This document shows, one piece after another, positions 15,301 to 27,017 of a stretch of DNA of 64,000 nt (positions are counted from its first letter, which is position 1; each line of letters opens with the position of its first letter). The notes beneath the pieces are model-generated. The model was given only the letters and a program-made list of their open reading frames with translations, searched no databases and was not told where the DNA came from. A program made the translations under genes and the position numbers. The DNA comes from Dirofilaria immitis. Taxonomy: Eukaryota; Nematoda; Chromadorea; Rhabditida; Onchocercidae. The DNA is taken from assembly GCA_024305405.1 (NCBI GenBank), contig JAKNDB010000099.1, positions 186,001-250,000 on the forward strand, in the 5' to 3' direction.

Positions 15301-15862
15301 TCCATATAATTTCGGTCTCACTGTTTTTCAGTCTCGCAATTTTAATGGAACTTAATCTGAGAGAAGAAGCAAGATACCGATTATATAAGGCATATTTCCC
15401 AAAGCTTCAAATAAATTAATAATGTTAAAACAACGATATAACTTACAATCATCTTTGTTATCAATACCAGAAGCTCTTGATTGGCATAAACTCCTCGCAC
15501 TTCATACATATTCTGAAACAAAGAAAGTCAGTTTCAAATTAATTTTGCTTAAATATTTTTTAATAATAAGAAAATGATCTGAAAAACTAACTACTATCGA
15601 AAGGTAGCCCATACCACAGAAGTGATATAGATCATCAGTTTATACTAATGACTAGATGACGAATTTAGTTTTGCTGATAAATGAAGTAGAAATGAGATTT
15701 GTTCTAAGAAATTGCAATAATAATAGAAATAGCTCTGCTAAATAATCATATATGACAACGATTAACTACGACAACATTGAAAAATCAGAGCAAATTAATT
15801 TGAAAAAATAATTTTAAAAAAGAATATGGAAATCTCACCTCATTTTGAAGCTTATGAGGCAT
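6356..15862 (-). CDS. atx-2: Ataxin-2 homologue (ATX-2), RNA-binding translational regulator
   Basis: Ataxin-2 binds poly(A)-binding protein and regulates mRNA translation and stability in cytoplasmic RNP granules. The ATG at 15860-15862 opens a 24-base exon (MPHKLQNE) followed by GTGAG. The Lsm domain follows (exons about 15449-15513 and 15196-15266; GKEVLLETRDGLTFEGIF). The LsmAD region is spread over 14918-15076, about 14604-14829 (VKSTFDENMPEYA) and 14211-14398 (RAERIAQEINSNS). A Gly/Arg-rich linker, a PAM2 motif at about 11494-11527 and a long Pro/Gln-rich tail complete the protein, ending in TAA at 6356-6358. I count about 24 exons. The exon at 10034-10160 ends out of phase with its neighbours unless one C is added to the C4 run at 10049-10052; restoring it gives APPPYQIIQ and phase 0 on both sides. 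A second possible one-base loss lies near 14780. Identity is very secure; individual exon ends are approximate. Confidence 0.9.
6478..6538 (-). repeat. Glutamine-rich tract in the last ataxin-2 exon
   Basis: On the minus strand CAG/CAA-type codons give several short runs of Gln interrupted by Gly, Val, Phe, Pro and Ser. The codons are mixed rather than pure CAG, so this is not an uninterrupted trinucleotide array. Confidence 0.7.
8058..8093 (-). repeat. CAA/CAG repeat coding poly-Gln in ataxin-2
   Basis: At the start of the exon at about 7932-8093, after a splice acceptor, CAG and CAA codons encode about ten consecutive Gln residues before PIAVPHYP. The array is short and interrupted. Confidence 0.75.
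8168..8302. repeat. CA/TACA/TA microsatellite cluster in an ataxin-2 intron
   Basis: This stretch holds (CA)n, (TACA)n and (TA)n simple repeats in the intron between the exons at about 9056-9181 and 7932-8093. Confidence 0.8.
11494..11527 (-). other. PAM2 motif of ataxin-2 (PABP MLLE-binding site)
   Basis: The translated minus strand reads FVWNPDAPSFVP. It matches the PAM2 consensus core NPxAxxFxP that docks on the MLLE domain of poly(A)-binding protein. It lies about two-thirds along the protein, as in other ataxin-2 homologues. A Trp precedes the core where many homologues have Leu. Confidence 0.85.
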
Positions 15863-18064
15863 GATGTGTATGTTTATCACTTAGTGATTAAAATACAGTT
15901 TATGCCTATTCGACAATAGTATGTCTCGTTTCAGATAAAGTCAGAATCAATGAAATTTGCGATTTCAATTTTGATTATTCAGTTCGCTACCGTTTAACTA
16001 TCTCACACCCTTGTCGATTGCTGGTTGAAAATCGCGTTACTTAATCAATTAATCAGGTAGTTGCGCAAGCTATAAAATTCAATGCTATCTTTTATTTTAC
16101 GAAACATCTCTCATTATAGGATTTCTGTTATGCTATATAGAAACAATTCGAATGAAATATTAAGTTTGAAACAAATTTCTTGCTAGATCAACTCATCCTG
16201 AATCTTGTTCATTTAATCATGCTATAAGACGAGTGACATACTTCATTTTAAAGCATTGATTTCATATGATTCTTTCCTATTTCTACTCCTTTCGTTCCTC
16301 TTTTTTCTTGAAAGAAATTATGTTCATATAAAATATATACAATAAACTTGAACATTTAAAAAAAAAAGCATCAGTTATGATTTTACAAAAAAAAAAAAGA
16401 AAAAAGAAAATATTAACATCATTAATTATTACTAAATTTCTATAAATAATACTAATAAGAATTTAAACTTAAAAATTTCATCAATCAATTAATATTTAAT
16501 GCAACAAAATTTCTAACATAATCTTTTTTTTTTTTTTTTACGTTTGCGTAACAAACAATAACATATGTTGACTAATAATAACATGACAGAATATAAATAT
16601 ACAATATATCTAAGCGAAATATTTAGATCAAACAAGTTTATTAAAAATGGCGCGTAGCGTAGAGTTAAAGTAAAAGTTGAATATACCTCCCCATCCATCT
16701 AATTGACTATCATTTGCAACAAGTAAAGAATGGTCATTACCAATAAAAAACAGCAAGTGGACATACACTGACCAGCACTCCCTCACCAATTCATGCAATA
16801 AACTTCCCTCTCTAACTGCTCCTATCCAACATTATCCATTGAACTCTGATTTCGTCCAGCAAAATCATACGAATTGATTACCTATTGTCTGCCTATCTGT
16901 CCCTCTAATATACCTATAGTCTTTCCCTCTCTATCCCCTGTGCAATATCATTTCCCACCATCTAACGCAAGTCTCATCTACATGCCAAAAGTGGATGCCA
17001 CGTTTCCACACCGCATTCTCACAATTTGTAAAAATGACGCAGTGATCCATGTCCATGATATAATGCTGTATCCTACGAGTTACGTGAAAGAGAAATAGTC
17101 AGTACCCGCAATTTCAGTTATATGAGAATCTTAAAAAAAAGCATCTCGACATTTTTATTTTCAAAAACCAGTATATCTTTGAAATTATATGTAAGTGAAA
17201 TGTACATAAATCTTTTGTTTAAATGTTTTTAACACACAGACACAATTACTTCAATCATTTTCCAGTTAGATATATGCAAAGAATACATTTGCATTTAATA
17301 AAATGAATTAAACAGAAATATTCAAAATTCGATGAAGAAAAAATTAAATTAAACTAAAAATAAGAAGAGTATTCCGAAGGGAACATTTTTGAGCACGATA
17401 GAATAATTATAATCATGAATAGAATATGCGTAATCATCACAGAAATAAACAATCACTGAATAAGCAAGTGAGAGGATACAAAAATTAAGGCAGATAAATT
17501 ATTAATTATATCATCGCCCTCTTCGTAACTTTCCTATGCTATATTTCTTTGCTATGCTTTCTAAAAGTGAACAAAAAGTATCTTCTCGTATTCTTCATTC
17601 TTAATAATAATTAGTGTAATTAATGTTTTCTTGTTTCTCGAAAGAAATACGTCATTAGCATAAATATTAATTAACTGACAAACATTTAAGAACACTTCAA
17701 CACTTCAAAGAAAATGATCATTCCTCATCAAAATATAAATGACACAGTTTTAACAATATTAAAATGAACACTTTTACGCATTAATCATAACTTCATCATA
17801 CTATGCAGCTGAATTAACGTGTAATAAATGCTATTCTCTGAGTTTATCCAAAGCATATTGCTACAATGAGACGATTTGATAAAAGCAATAAGTCAGAACT
17901 GAAATTCAATAAAATAGAAGATTAGCATTCAATTCTAGCAGAACCGATAAGCAGTTAAATATGAAATTTTTATTTGCTTCAAAACCCTCAATTTCTTCTA
18001 AATATTCCTAAGAAATAAGCGAGATTAGGTTTTCCTAGAATTGCCTCGCAATCAATGTTACGAG
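15863..18064. other. Intergenic region upstream of ataxin-2
   Basis: No exon is supported. There are A/T homopolymers near 16360-16400 and 16526-16540, and a more C/T-rich stretch at about 16740-17080 that could be promoter or 5' UTR of the minus-strand ataxin-2 gene. No core promoter motif was convincing. Confidence 0.45.
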
Positions 18065-18135
18065 GCATCGGTGGTTCAGTGGTAGAATGCTCGCCTGCCA
18101 CGCGGGCGGCCCGGGTTCGATTCCCGGCCGATGCA
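18065..18135 (+). tRNA. tRNA-Gly (anticodon GCC)
   Basis: A 71-base cloverleaf can be drawn. Acceptor GCATCGG pairs with CCGATGC plus discriminator A. The D arm is GTTC/GAAT, the anticodon stem CTCGC/GCGGG carries loop CTGCCAC (GCC at 18097-18099), and the T arm is CCGGG/CCCGG with loop TTCGATT. The internal promoters are intact: the A box around TGGTTCAGTGG and the B box GGTTCGATTCC. A TTTT run at 18144-18147 is a plausible RNA polymerase III terminator. There is no intron, and CCA is not encoded, as expected in a nuclear eukaryotic tRNA gene. Confidence 0.97.
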
Positions 18136-18196
18136 TCCCTACGTTTTCTCAGTAATTGCTTCATCAATAGTACAGGAATGTGATGCTTACACATAA

Positions 18197-21100
18197 TTAA
18201 TTCAATTTCAGCCGCAACTGTCGAGTTTTCATAATTCTAAAGTGAATTCTTTCTAGTTCAACTTCGTCCAAATCAAGATCGATGACCTGAAATCCGCTTT
18301 TATGCGAGAAGTAGTTAGAATTCTTTAGGAAATGAGACCAGCTAGTGATGAAGGGAAATGAATGAATTATAGGATATACGAATAGTGTAAAGTGTCCTTT
18401 CTGTTTCCAGAAGTGTAAAAATTGCTTAAACCAACGTCTTCGCACTACCTTTTGGATAAGAAAATCTTCAGTCATTATTTTTCAGGAAGATTCTTTAATC
18501 GTGTCACAATCGAATGGAAATCGTTAAACTCTTTTAACTGATCACTGGTGCGGAGACCGTAACGAAACAAAATCACTGCTATTTTGAACAGGACCTTGAC
18601 GCCTGAAATTTCATGCATATAATTATTCACCGCAATTAATCGTCCAATACAGTGCTATATGCATGTATGACTTTTTAAAGAACTTGTGATGCTATCAAAC
18701 TATTTTATTCGATTGATTTGTCCATGTGATTCGGACTGCTTAGTAGCCTTAAACAATTAATAAATAAAGATAGATTAAATCATGCTTTCTATAATTAATT
18801 TCCAGTAAAAAAGAAGCAGCTATTTTTGCTAAATATGTACCTACAATTGTACGAGCAAATCGTCAACGTTATTACGCATTGCTTAATGAATAATGCAAAG
18901 ACTAGCAAAAATTAGCCGTATTCCATATTTTAATATTTTGAAACTGAATGTCCAACAATTGTTTATATTAAATGTCTCATTAATATGATTAGTCATAGCA
19001 GCAGTTCAACAACTACTATTTGTTAAACAGATTAAAAATTTAATGTAAGTTAAACAGCACTGACATGACTCCAATGTGGATATCACTTATAAACTTCAAA
19101 TTTCTTTTTAGAAACACTAATTAATTACTGGACAGATACAACAAACTTTCATTTACTTCTTAAATTCTACAATATTCATTACATAAGCAAAAAGTGATAA
19201 CCTTCACAGAAGAACATATCCCATACTCGAAGTACCGTCGGCCACGGAAGAGTTCGGCAAAAATACACATAAACCATTCAACCATATAAAGTACTGGTTC
19301 AACACGATGCTTTTTCTTCAAAAATATAATTATTATGAAGGTTATTTTTTTGGAAAGCAACAGTAAATACTCCATATTTTCGTAGAAATTTATTAATATT
19401 ATTAAAAATAAACAAACCAAATGCCTGTAACTAAAGCGTGATTTGTCTTTCAGCACTTGAAATAAAATATCACCATCGATTTGTATAGCCTCCTATAAAG
19501 TACATTGCAAAATAAAGAAATGTGAGACAAAAATGTGTGATATATAACGACCACATAATAACTTTTTTGAATAAATATTTTCAAAAAACGTACAAGACCT
19601 GCACTGTAGTAACCCGGCAAATATTTATGACAGATTTGCACAAAACAATAAAAAGCATCACGTAGTGGCATATGCATCAGCAAAACAGCTGCAACAGGAG
19701 CTTGTCCTTGACAATAACCTTCTTCAGGATGAAGTACCGTATATGCTTTTAGTAATTCGAACAAATCTGATTTTCTGCAACGCTATAAAATTGATATAGT
19801 GAATGGAAAAATCTAAGATTTTAATTCTGCAATAAACGTAACATAACCATAATTGAAAACTAATACAGCAGATGGGAAATTTCAAGATTAAAAATTTTTA
19901 AGAGAAGCACAGTGAATATGTCTGTTGGTACAAATATATTTTCATTATACATACCCTCCTTTTCCGTAAGGTCCAGCACGAGAAAACATAACATGTTCCG
20001 GAAATTGTCGATTTAAATCTTTCTTGATATCTTCAGTCCATCGAGGATCGCCAGGTTGACTACTCACTTCCTGAAAGTATGAAATTATCTCGCTGCTATA
20101 ACTTTAAATATTTCTTTAAGAAAGTAGAATGAGTTTCTTAGTAAATGCGATTTTCGGTTTTGGCATATTTCTCCATAAATAAATACAAAGAAAAAAATTG
20201 TTAACCTCAAAAACATGTTTATTTACGCTAAATTCCATATGGAATGCGGCGCCGCATAAATGTTTCCAAGCTCGTCCACGCAATGATGGTGGAATACCTT
20301 TGCGGCAACGTTTCCTTATTTTTTCATACTTATTATCCATAAAATAAGACCAATTTGTAAGCATATGCAGCCATTTCTTTTCACGCTTACGTAGCTTCTC
20401 CAGATTTACTGCAGCTTCACAATTGCTGGAAACAAGAAACATTTATGACTAGAAAATTATGACTTTTATCTCCAAATTTCGTCCAAATACCAATAGTGCT
20501 TCTTTAAAATTTTTCTTATTTCTTTATTTTATGTGAAACATCAGTACAAATAATCCAAAAACGATTGTTGTAAAATTCATTCTGGTGATTCAATTCAGTG
20601 AAACCTTATCTGCAACGATATTTTGTATGCTGTTGAAACAATCTACAAACTTATTTTCACATAAAATATCCATTTTTTCTAGTTTTTAATATAGTAGATT
20701 AATTAATCGTTTGTAAAGTTTATTAGGAATTACTAGGATTTTAATAAGCAATCACAGCAAGACTTCCCTTACCTATATAATGAAATTGTGTATTGGATAT
20801 AATGCATTAGTTTTTTCTAATGGGTTCCACATTTTAATCAGCAACTTTGCTAAATTGATCTATTCATTAACTACAATACGATTACTAATAATAATACAAA
20901 ATAATGCTTAACAAATTTAGGAAAAACGAACATATCATTAGAACTTCGTATAAATCCAAATGTATCAATTCGAGAATTTTCAAAAAACTCCACTAAAGAT
21001 AGATGGATAGCATTCGATTCACACTCATTATTCTCATCCTTCTTTTTGTTCAAATCATTTTGTATCAAGAAATGCTCATTTCGTTCCAAAATCGATTGAT

Positions 21101-21429
21101 TATCTGTTTCCGATGCAATACTTCGCTCATCCTGCTAAGAATCAAACAGTTTAAAAGTATTCACATTATCAGCAAGGAATATGCGGTTCAGAAGACTTAG
21201 TCGGAAAATGATCTAGAAAGTAATGCGAAAAACAATATGAATAATTAAGCTTCTATTTCAATACTTAGTGTAATAAATATTAACTAACTCGTGATCTATC
21301 AATTCCAATCGATAACGATGTGCTTGTCCCATTACTTTGATCATTATTTATGGCACTGCAATAAACATTCGAAGGATATTCATCTAGGTCGTTCGGTTCA
21401 AACTCCGTATTACTATTTCCGTTTGACAT
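18197..21429 (-). CDS. TBC1D10 (EPI64)-type Rab GTPase-activating protein
   Basis: The ATG at 21427-21429 opens exon 1 (21289-21429, acidic N-terminus), followed by exons about 20925-21135 (TFGFIRS), 20208-20425 ([17 protein letters not shown]), 19955-20063, 19600-19787, 19394-19488, 19195-19313, 18470-18602 and 18197-18287, ending in TAA at 18197-18199. The catalytic motifs are intact: [12 protein letters not shown] (arginine finger) and [10 protein letters not shown] (glutamine finger). PGYYSAGL and [12 protein letters not shown] are TBC1D10-family blocks. Family members inactivate Rabs such as Rab8, Rab27 and Rab35. Two one-base losses break the frame: the A5 run at 19259-19263 (six would give IFCRTLPW) and the T5 run at 18478-18482 (six would give LPEKIMTEDF in place of a stop). 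Everything else is conserved, so I treat it as a real gene with probable consensus errors. Confidence 0.85.
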
Positions 21430-22090
21430 CTATTACCCTTAAATATTATTTCAACATCAAATCAGAAAAGCTAAAATAAAACAGCAACATGATGTATATA
21501 TGTTAGATAACCGCTATAAATTCATTCATAAATATAAATTTCAGGATAAGCTGAATTAGCTGCAGTTGGATTTCATTACAGCATAAATAAAACCTGAATT
21601 TCTAAAAAAATATTAAATTGCATATTCAACTTGAAAACTTTATCATTCTCGGAAGTTAGATAAAGATATGATTATCAATCACATACAAAATTTATTAATA
21701 ATGGATATTTACGTGTAAAACTGAAGCTTATATTTACCACAACACGTGAAGTCCTTCATGCGCGACTTTTATAACCATAAAATCGGCATAAAAGTTGAAA
21801 TATTTCACGGCTGGTTGATGTTCGCAGAAATAGCACAATACCGTATTGCGTGAAATTGATGGTTGTAATTATTTTACCTTGACCCTTTATCACGATCAGC
21901 GAATAAATCATAGCAGTTTATTGTGTCATTATACGTATCTATGTGTAGCATTAATTATTCTACTTATAGGTATGCTTAATGTATCCAATTTTCATCTACA
22001 CGTTGTATTCGCAACACATATAGCCTAAATTGATGAATACACGCGATAAATATATTGTACGTGATGATGTTAACCATATATTGATTTCGA

Positions 22091-22639
22091 TTAAAAAGAT
22101 TCATATGGACTATTATCTAAACGATTAATAAAATTACTATGAATCATTTGTGCCAAAGGATCTACGTTACTTATGCAATAAAAATTCAATGCTTCAATTA
22201 ACACCCTGTAAAAGTTTCCTCGGCTTTGTCATTATTCACTGTTAAGCGTTGAATATAAATATTCAACTACTAGTAATTATTGCTCATTTAATAAATATTT
22301 TTATTTCGTAATATGTTTCAAATAATTAATTTCCCATTAGTAATGAATTTATATCTTCAAAATCTAATTTCTAACTTTTCGTTTCTGATTTTGCAAATTA
22401 TAATTTAGATGATTATCGAATCGTTTTGTATTATTAATAATAAAAATTACTTACTGTAAGCTTCGTTCACATTTCAAGAAGAACTGTGTTTCTTTCCCAC
22501 CAATGGGTACATCGGGAGTGTTAATATCACATTTACCACCGATAATTGGAGTAAGCTGTTGCAAATGAACCACGTGGAATGAATTGATAGTTAAGATTAT
22601 AAAACTGAAATATTTCGCATAGAATCCCATCATTTTCAT
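22091..22639 (-). CDS. Small secreted protein, two exons, unrecognised family
   Basis: Exon 1 runs from the ATG at 22637-22639 to 22455, before a strong GTAAGT donor. Exon 2 runs from 22205, after TTTTACAG, to TAA at 22091-22093. The junction is in phase (CA plus G gives CAG), giving a predicted 99-residue protein. The N-terminus is a clear signal peptide: Lys and Met, then a hydrophobic stretch KYFSFIILTINSFHVVHLQ. The mature part begins near QLTPIIGGKCDI and contains PIGGKETQFFLKC, a short Gly/Cys motif that resembles the start of some nematode secreted proteins. I cannot name its family. Exon 2 has little independent support beyond phase and splice sites. It reads in the same direction as the TBC1D10-type gene downstream of it. 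Confidence 0.5.
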
Positions 22640-22995
22640 TCGTTTGAAAGTGGCAGAAAACTTTGAAGAGTAGCCTTGAAATTCTTGACGACACTTTCAG
22701 TCAACAGCACTTTACCATTCCGTCAAAATTGCTTATCGTCGGTTAAATATTTAGTAGCTGACCGATTCTTCAATCAACCAATTGGTAAATTTATTTGTTC
22801 AATGCTACCAAACTCATCGTAAATCAAGAACGCAAACAAGTTTACTCGATTCTGTTTACTTACCACTTACCCAACCAGCTGACCATCTCCACGATGACCA
22901 TCTATGCTACCCCACTCCTAACCTTTTCTTTCCTAAATTTCCTCAAATGCTATCAATATCCGCCATTTCGTCACTATAAGATGGTCCCTTCTCTT
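22640..22995. other. Intergenic, upstream of the small secreted gene
   Basis: It probably contains the promoter of the minus-strand secreted gene. A C-rich stretch at about 22860-22930 stands out from the AT-rich background. No coding exon is supported. Confidence 0.4.
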
Positions 22996-25900
22996 AGAAT
23001 TCTTCAATCTTTATCTCTGACATTTCATATCTTTCAAGTATTCTTAACAACTCATGTTTTACCCGATGAAACGATTTGTTTTTTCCTTTTCCTCTCTTTC
23101 CATTCTTCTTTTCCAGTTGATACTTAATAGACGAAAGTTTCATTTTAAAAATCTAAGATTTCTATAAATTATGGAATATTTGATCGATATATTTACTTAT
23201 TCTAAAACTAATTTAACTCTCTTTTCATCATCAAATTGAATAGAAATTGAAAGTTCGAAAAAGATTTGTTGATGCTATTAATTCTCTTTCCTTTATAAGA
23301 TCATATGTTCAAGATTTTATCTTATCATACTCACATTATCGTAAAATTTTTCACAGCTTTTTAACCTCTCATTTATTCTTCCTTTTGCTTCATTTTCCAT
23401 TCATCAATGTATTAATGAAATTTTTTGAAATGGTTTATTTCAACAGATAATACAAAATTTATTCTTTGAGAGGATAAAATACAATGGAAAATATTAAAAT
23501 AAACGAACAAACTAAAAAAACAAAAATTCTGCAAATTAAAAATGCTATTTGAAGGATTTATTAAATGAGAAATTAATCAATAAAATTTTGCAGATATTTT
23601 AACAATTCAAATCAATGATATATTATTTGAAAAGTGGATTAAGCATCATGAAAAGATTTCTCTTATTTTTTTGCATCCTCCCAATTTTCTTTTGCATAAA
23701 CACTATCGCTTCCTTGGTTGCTTCTTCATCTAATGTTGCCCATACGTCGAGGATATAAATCCATTTTTTTGCTGGTAATCCATCCAATATTTCATTGATT
23801 TTTTTATTAATCGTTTCCATCGCAGTACTTTTATCGCCCAATAAATCAAATATTTCGAGAAAATATGGCGGATTCCCGAGATATAGTTTTCAATTTTATT
23901 CTTGAATATGCCACGATACACTTCTTCTTGACGTGTATCTTGATAGGAATTTACCATAAACTTCTCCTGCAACAATATTTTTTATATTTTCTTATGCATT
24001 TAATTCCTACAACAAATTCGTGCTTATTTGTTACCTAATTTTTATTTCGTCCGCCAAACAAACAAGGCAACAAGCAATATTTCTCTTCAAATTTAATCGA
24101 GCTTTTCATTGGCTAATACGTAAATGCAGATGAAATTTCTAATCTTATTAGTCTCTCTTCATTTTATCCTTTTTCTTCCACATAAAAATGATTCTATCCA
24201 ATAATCATGACCAGCATGTTTTAAACTAAACATTTTTATCCTGCTCACTGCGAAGTCAGGTATTAATAGCCTATCGATAAATGACACTAAGATATTCCGT
24301 ATTTCACAGCCCACTGTTCGAGCATATGTTCCAGCTGATTTCTGGATAGTTCAATGCGTTCATGAATATCGCAGAATTCTCGTCGTGCTTGTTTGGATTT
24401 TTGGAACAAATGAAGGTAATTGACCATTCTCCCAATCTTGGCTGCATCTTAAAGTGCTTAAGAATGGAATCATTGTAGAATATGTCGTCGGAACAAATAA
24501 TACCAATAATATCAACAACATTAATTCCTTGTTACAGTTGCCGTTCATTATTATTTCCTATTTATTCCTTAAAAAAGCAATTAATAAGAACAAAATTAAT
24601 AATATTCAAAGCGGAGTTTTTTTACATGCTAACACAAGTAGATTCTTTGAGCTATTGAATAAAAATAAGATTTATTGAACATTTCATAATCTTTCCACGA
24701 CTGTTTGTTTAGAAAAAGTATGAAAAATCAATTAAAGGATTCAGAGGATATGGATTCTTGAAAGATTTCAAAATCTTTCCGCTACGAGTTGTTCAAATTA
24801 GAGCAGTGAAAATTAATTGGAGAATTCAAAAGATACATGACCTATATCACTTCACTTTATAGAAGGGTAAATTAATTTTCGAAACTTGCAAGTAATTTAT
24901 TTTTCCGTTGCAATAAACTTGGTAATAAACTATTTGCACATGATTTCCTACTTTCACTTCATGCACTAGAATTATTTCGTATACCACTATGGCTTATCTG
25001 ATAAGCACATTGCGTAACGACGTTAAATGATTCATCTGATAGTCGTGATCAGAATTATAATAATGTGTGAATCTTATTTATAATTTTAATAATTATCCGG
25101 TTTATTAGAGTGACCGATAGATATACAAATTTCTCACAGATGGTTATCCGTTCATTCATTTTTTCACAATTATTTTCTTGAGATGACAATCGTACTGAAG
25201 ATAATTGTATAATTGCTATAAATTGTTCTCTACATAAATTCTTCAACTCACAAATTATCTTTGGATTAATTACAATTGTCCAATTTCGTGTCCATTTGGT
25301 TTTAGCATTTCTGTAAAGTTAATTTGCAAAGAAATATAAATATAATTATTATCATCATGCTATTCAAATATGAACATGAAATTGGATTTTCAGTTATATT
25401 ATTTATAATTTAGCAATGAATATTATCGTGTAATGCAATTACGAAATGTTATACCTTTTGTTCTTAGTGTCTATATTTAGTATGATGATTTTCTGATCTC
25501 TCAAATTATTTCAGATAAAATTGTTCGATACATATTCCTTTAAATTAATAAGATTTAGCATTTATTTCTCAAACAGTTACTACAATAAAAATTCTTATGC
25601 ACATACAATAATCTAATGCTCTTATATATCTGTGATTAAAAGTTGGATAGAATTGATAATTAAAACCGAGCAAAAATGATTGAACTGCTTTTAACGTAAT
25701 TCTTTTAAAGTAGTTTAAAACAAAATGCTTCACATTTATTTTTTTCTGTGTGTATGTGTGTCAAATTGCTATGTTGAATATTTGCAAAAATGATAAGGAA
25801 ATGTCAAAGTTCATTGCGACTTTAATTTGAAAGTGAGTATTCAAACGCAAAACAGAATAAAACACAAAACTATGTATTTTAACATTTCACAAATGCAAGA

Positions 25901-26660
25901 TAGTTTCGCACTATTTATGTAAGAAGTCGAAATATTATTTCTTTTAGAAGGCGTCCAAGTTGAGGATAGAGATTTATTAAATAACGAGATTTGTTATGAT
26001 AACTTCTATTCGCCACAACTATGATACAAAAACATGGTAGAAATATAATAATGGATAAATGTTTTATAAGTAAAAAAGTTAAATGAAATTGCTAATACTG
26101 GGAGTTGGAGGAATCTCTCGTCGGATAATTGACCGTGATCAGATATATGAATAATGAATAATGACGAAGAATGACCCTTTTATGGTGAAGATGTTGGGAA
26201 TTTTATTGGCAATGCCCTATGACCTAAACATCCTTCATGAAATGTCCAGATCTGATTGGTTATCATGCTTGAAGGACGAAAGGTCAAAAATCTAATTGGT
26301 TATAACACATTAAACAGCATCCTTCACATAATTATAAGAATGATATTTAGAGAGACGAATTTTTGTAGAAAATCATTAACTAATTTTACATTGCAAAATC
26401 ACTTAAATCATATCGAAATATTTAATAACACAAATACCTTGATTATTTTCAACATATTTATGTTATGAAATATTTTATAGAGTAAAGGTCATTAACAACT
26501 TTTTATAATATCGAGTTTAAAGTTTACTTCGCCAATCTTTCATATCGAAACATTCTTTACTCCTTTGGCAAGGTATCAAAACAAAGTTAATATTTGCTAC
26601 CTTATAGTCTTCTTAAAACATTCATTCAATATCAGTGGATAATTTGCATAAACCCAACAA
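22996..26660 (-). repeat. Repeat arm A: about 3.7 kb, inverted relative to 43165-46823
   Basis: The reverse complement aligns with 43165-46823 over nearly the whole length, with indels and point differences. The left edge falls at the shared string around GAATTCTTCAATC (near 22996) and the right edge near 26660, where similarity fades inside decayed Pao RNase H sequence. The arm carries the SXP/RAL-2-like copy A plus its 5' flank. A stretch at about 26100-26260 differs from the other copies, so the arms are old enough to have diverged. Confidence 0.85.
23623..24548 (-). pseudogene. SXP/RAL-2-like (DUF148) secreted protein gene, copy A, frame-broken
   Basis: The ATG at 24546-24548 starts a signal peptide with hydrophobic core LMLLILLVLFVPTTYS, then a DUF148-like body: QARREFCDIHERIELS, the core QLEHMLEQWAVKYGIS and, after an intron (about 23965-24295), an exon with EEVYRGIF and LLGDKSTAMETI, ending MLNPLFK before TAA at 23623-23625. 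SXP/RAL-2 proteins are secreted nematode antigens of unknown or cation-binding function. Compared with copy C (45249-46141) this copy has an extra A in the run at about 24399-24403 and loses one base near 23880 (after ENYIS), so its frame is broken twice. Different breaks in the two copies could mean two dying genes or consensus error. The family call rests on spacing and a few core residues. Confidence 0.6.
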
Positions 26661-26971
26661 AATGTTATCAACTGAATTGTTCTCGCTGAGAATGTAATGA
26701 ATCTTGTCTTCCTTATTTCTTCGCTTGATATACAGAGTTTGGTTATAGTCGGGAAGGATTTTGTATCAACTATAGTGCACATTGAAAATCGAATCATAAC
26801 GTCCTTTGCACATTTTCGAGATTTAATTACTTATTTACGAATTTAGCAATTGTTACTTTTATGAGCATAGTCTAGCAATTCCAGATAAAGTATAGTCACT
26901 CTTTTAATGCATTCAATTTTTGGGCTTGACAAAAACCATATACGTTTCCGTTTGTTGAATTCCTTGACTTC

Positions 26972-26973
<2 letters not shown>

Positions 26974-27015
<42 letters not shown>
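26974..27015. repeat. (AT)n microsatellite inside the Pao RNase H region
   Basis: About 21 uninterrupted AT units directly follow the RNase H fragment HLFTDASSTTAYLAT on the minus strand. Confidence 0.95.

Positions 27016-27017
<2 letters not shown>

Noticed and set aside
17988..18194. Minus-strand open frame of 68 codons
   Set aside because: It is the antisense shadow of the tRNA-Gly gene (NRTRAARVAGEHSTTEP is a familiar artefact of tRNA reverse strands).
23247..23450. 67-codon frame repeated at 46366-46569
   Set aside because: It reads antisense to the transcription of the SXP/RAL-2-like unit, in its 3' flank; it is shared only through duplication.
25055..25246. 63-codon frame conserved at 44548-44739
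   Set aside because: Conservation is explained by the inverted duplication. There is no family similarity, and it lies in the 5' flank of the SXP/RAL-2-like gene.
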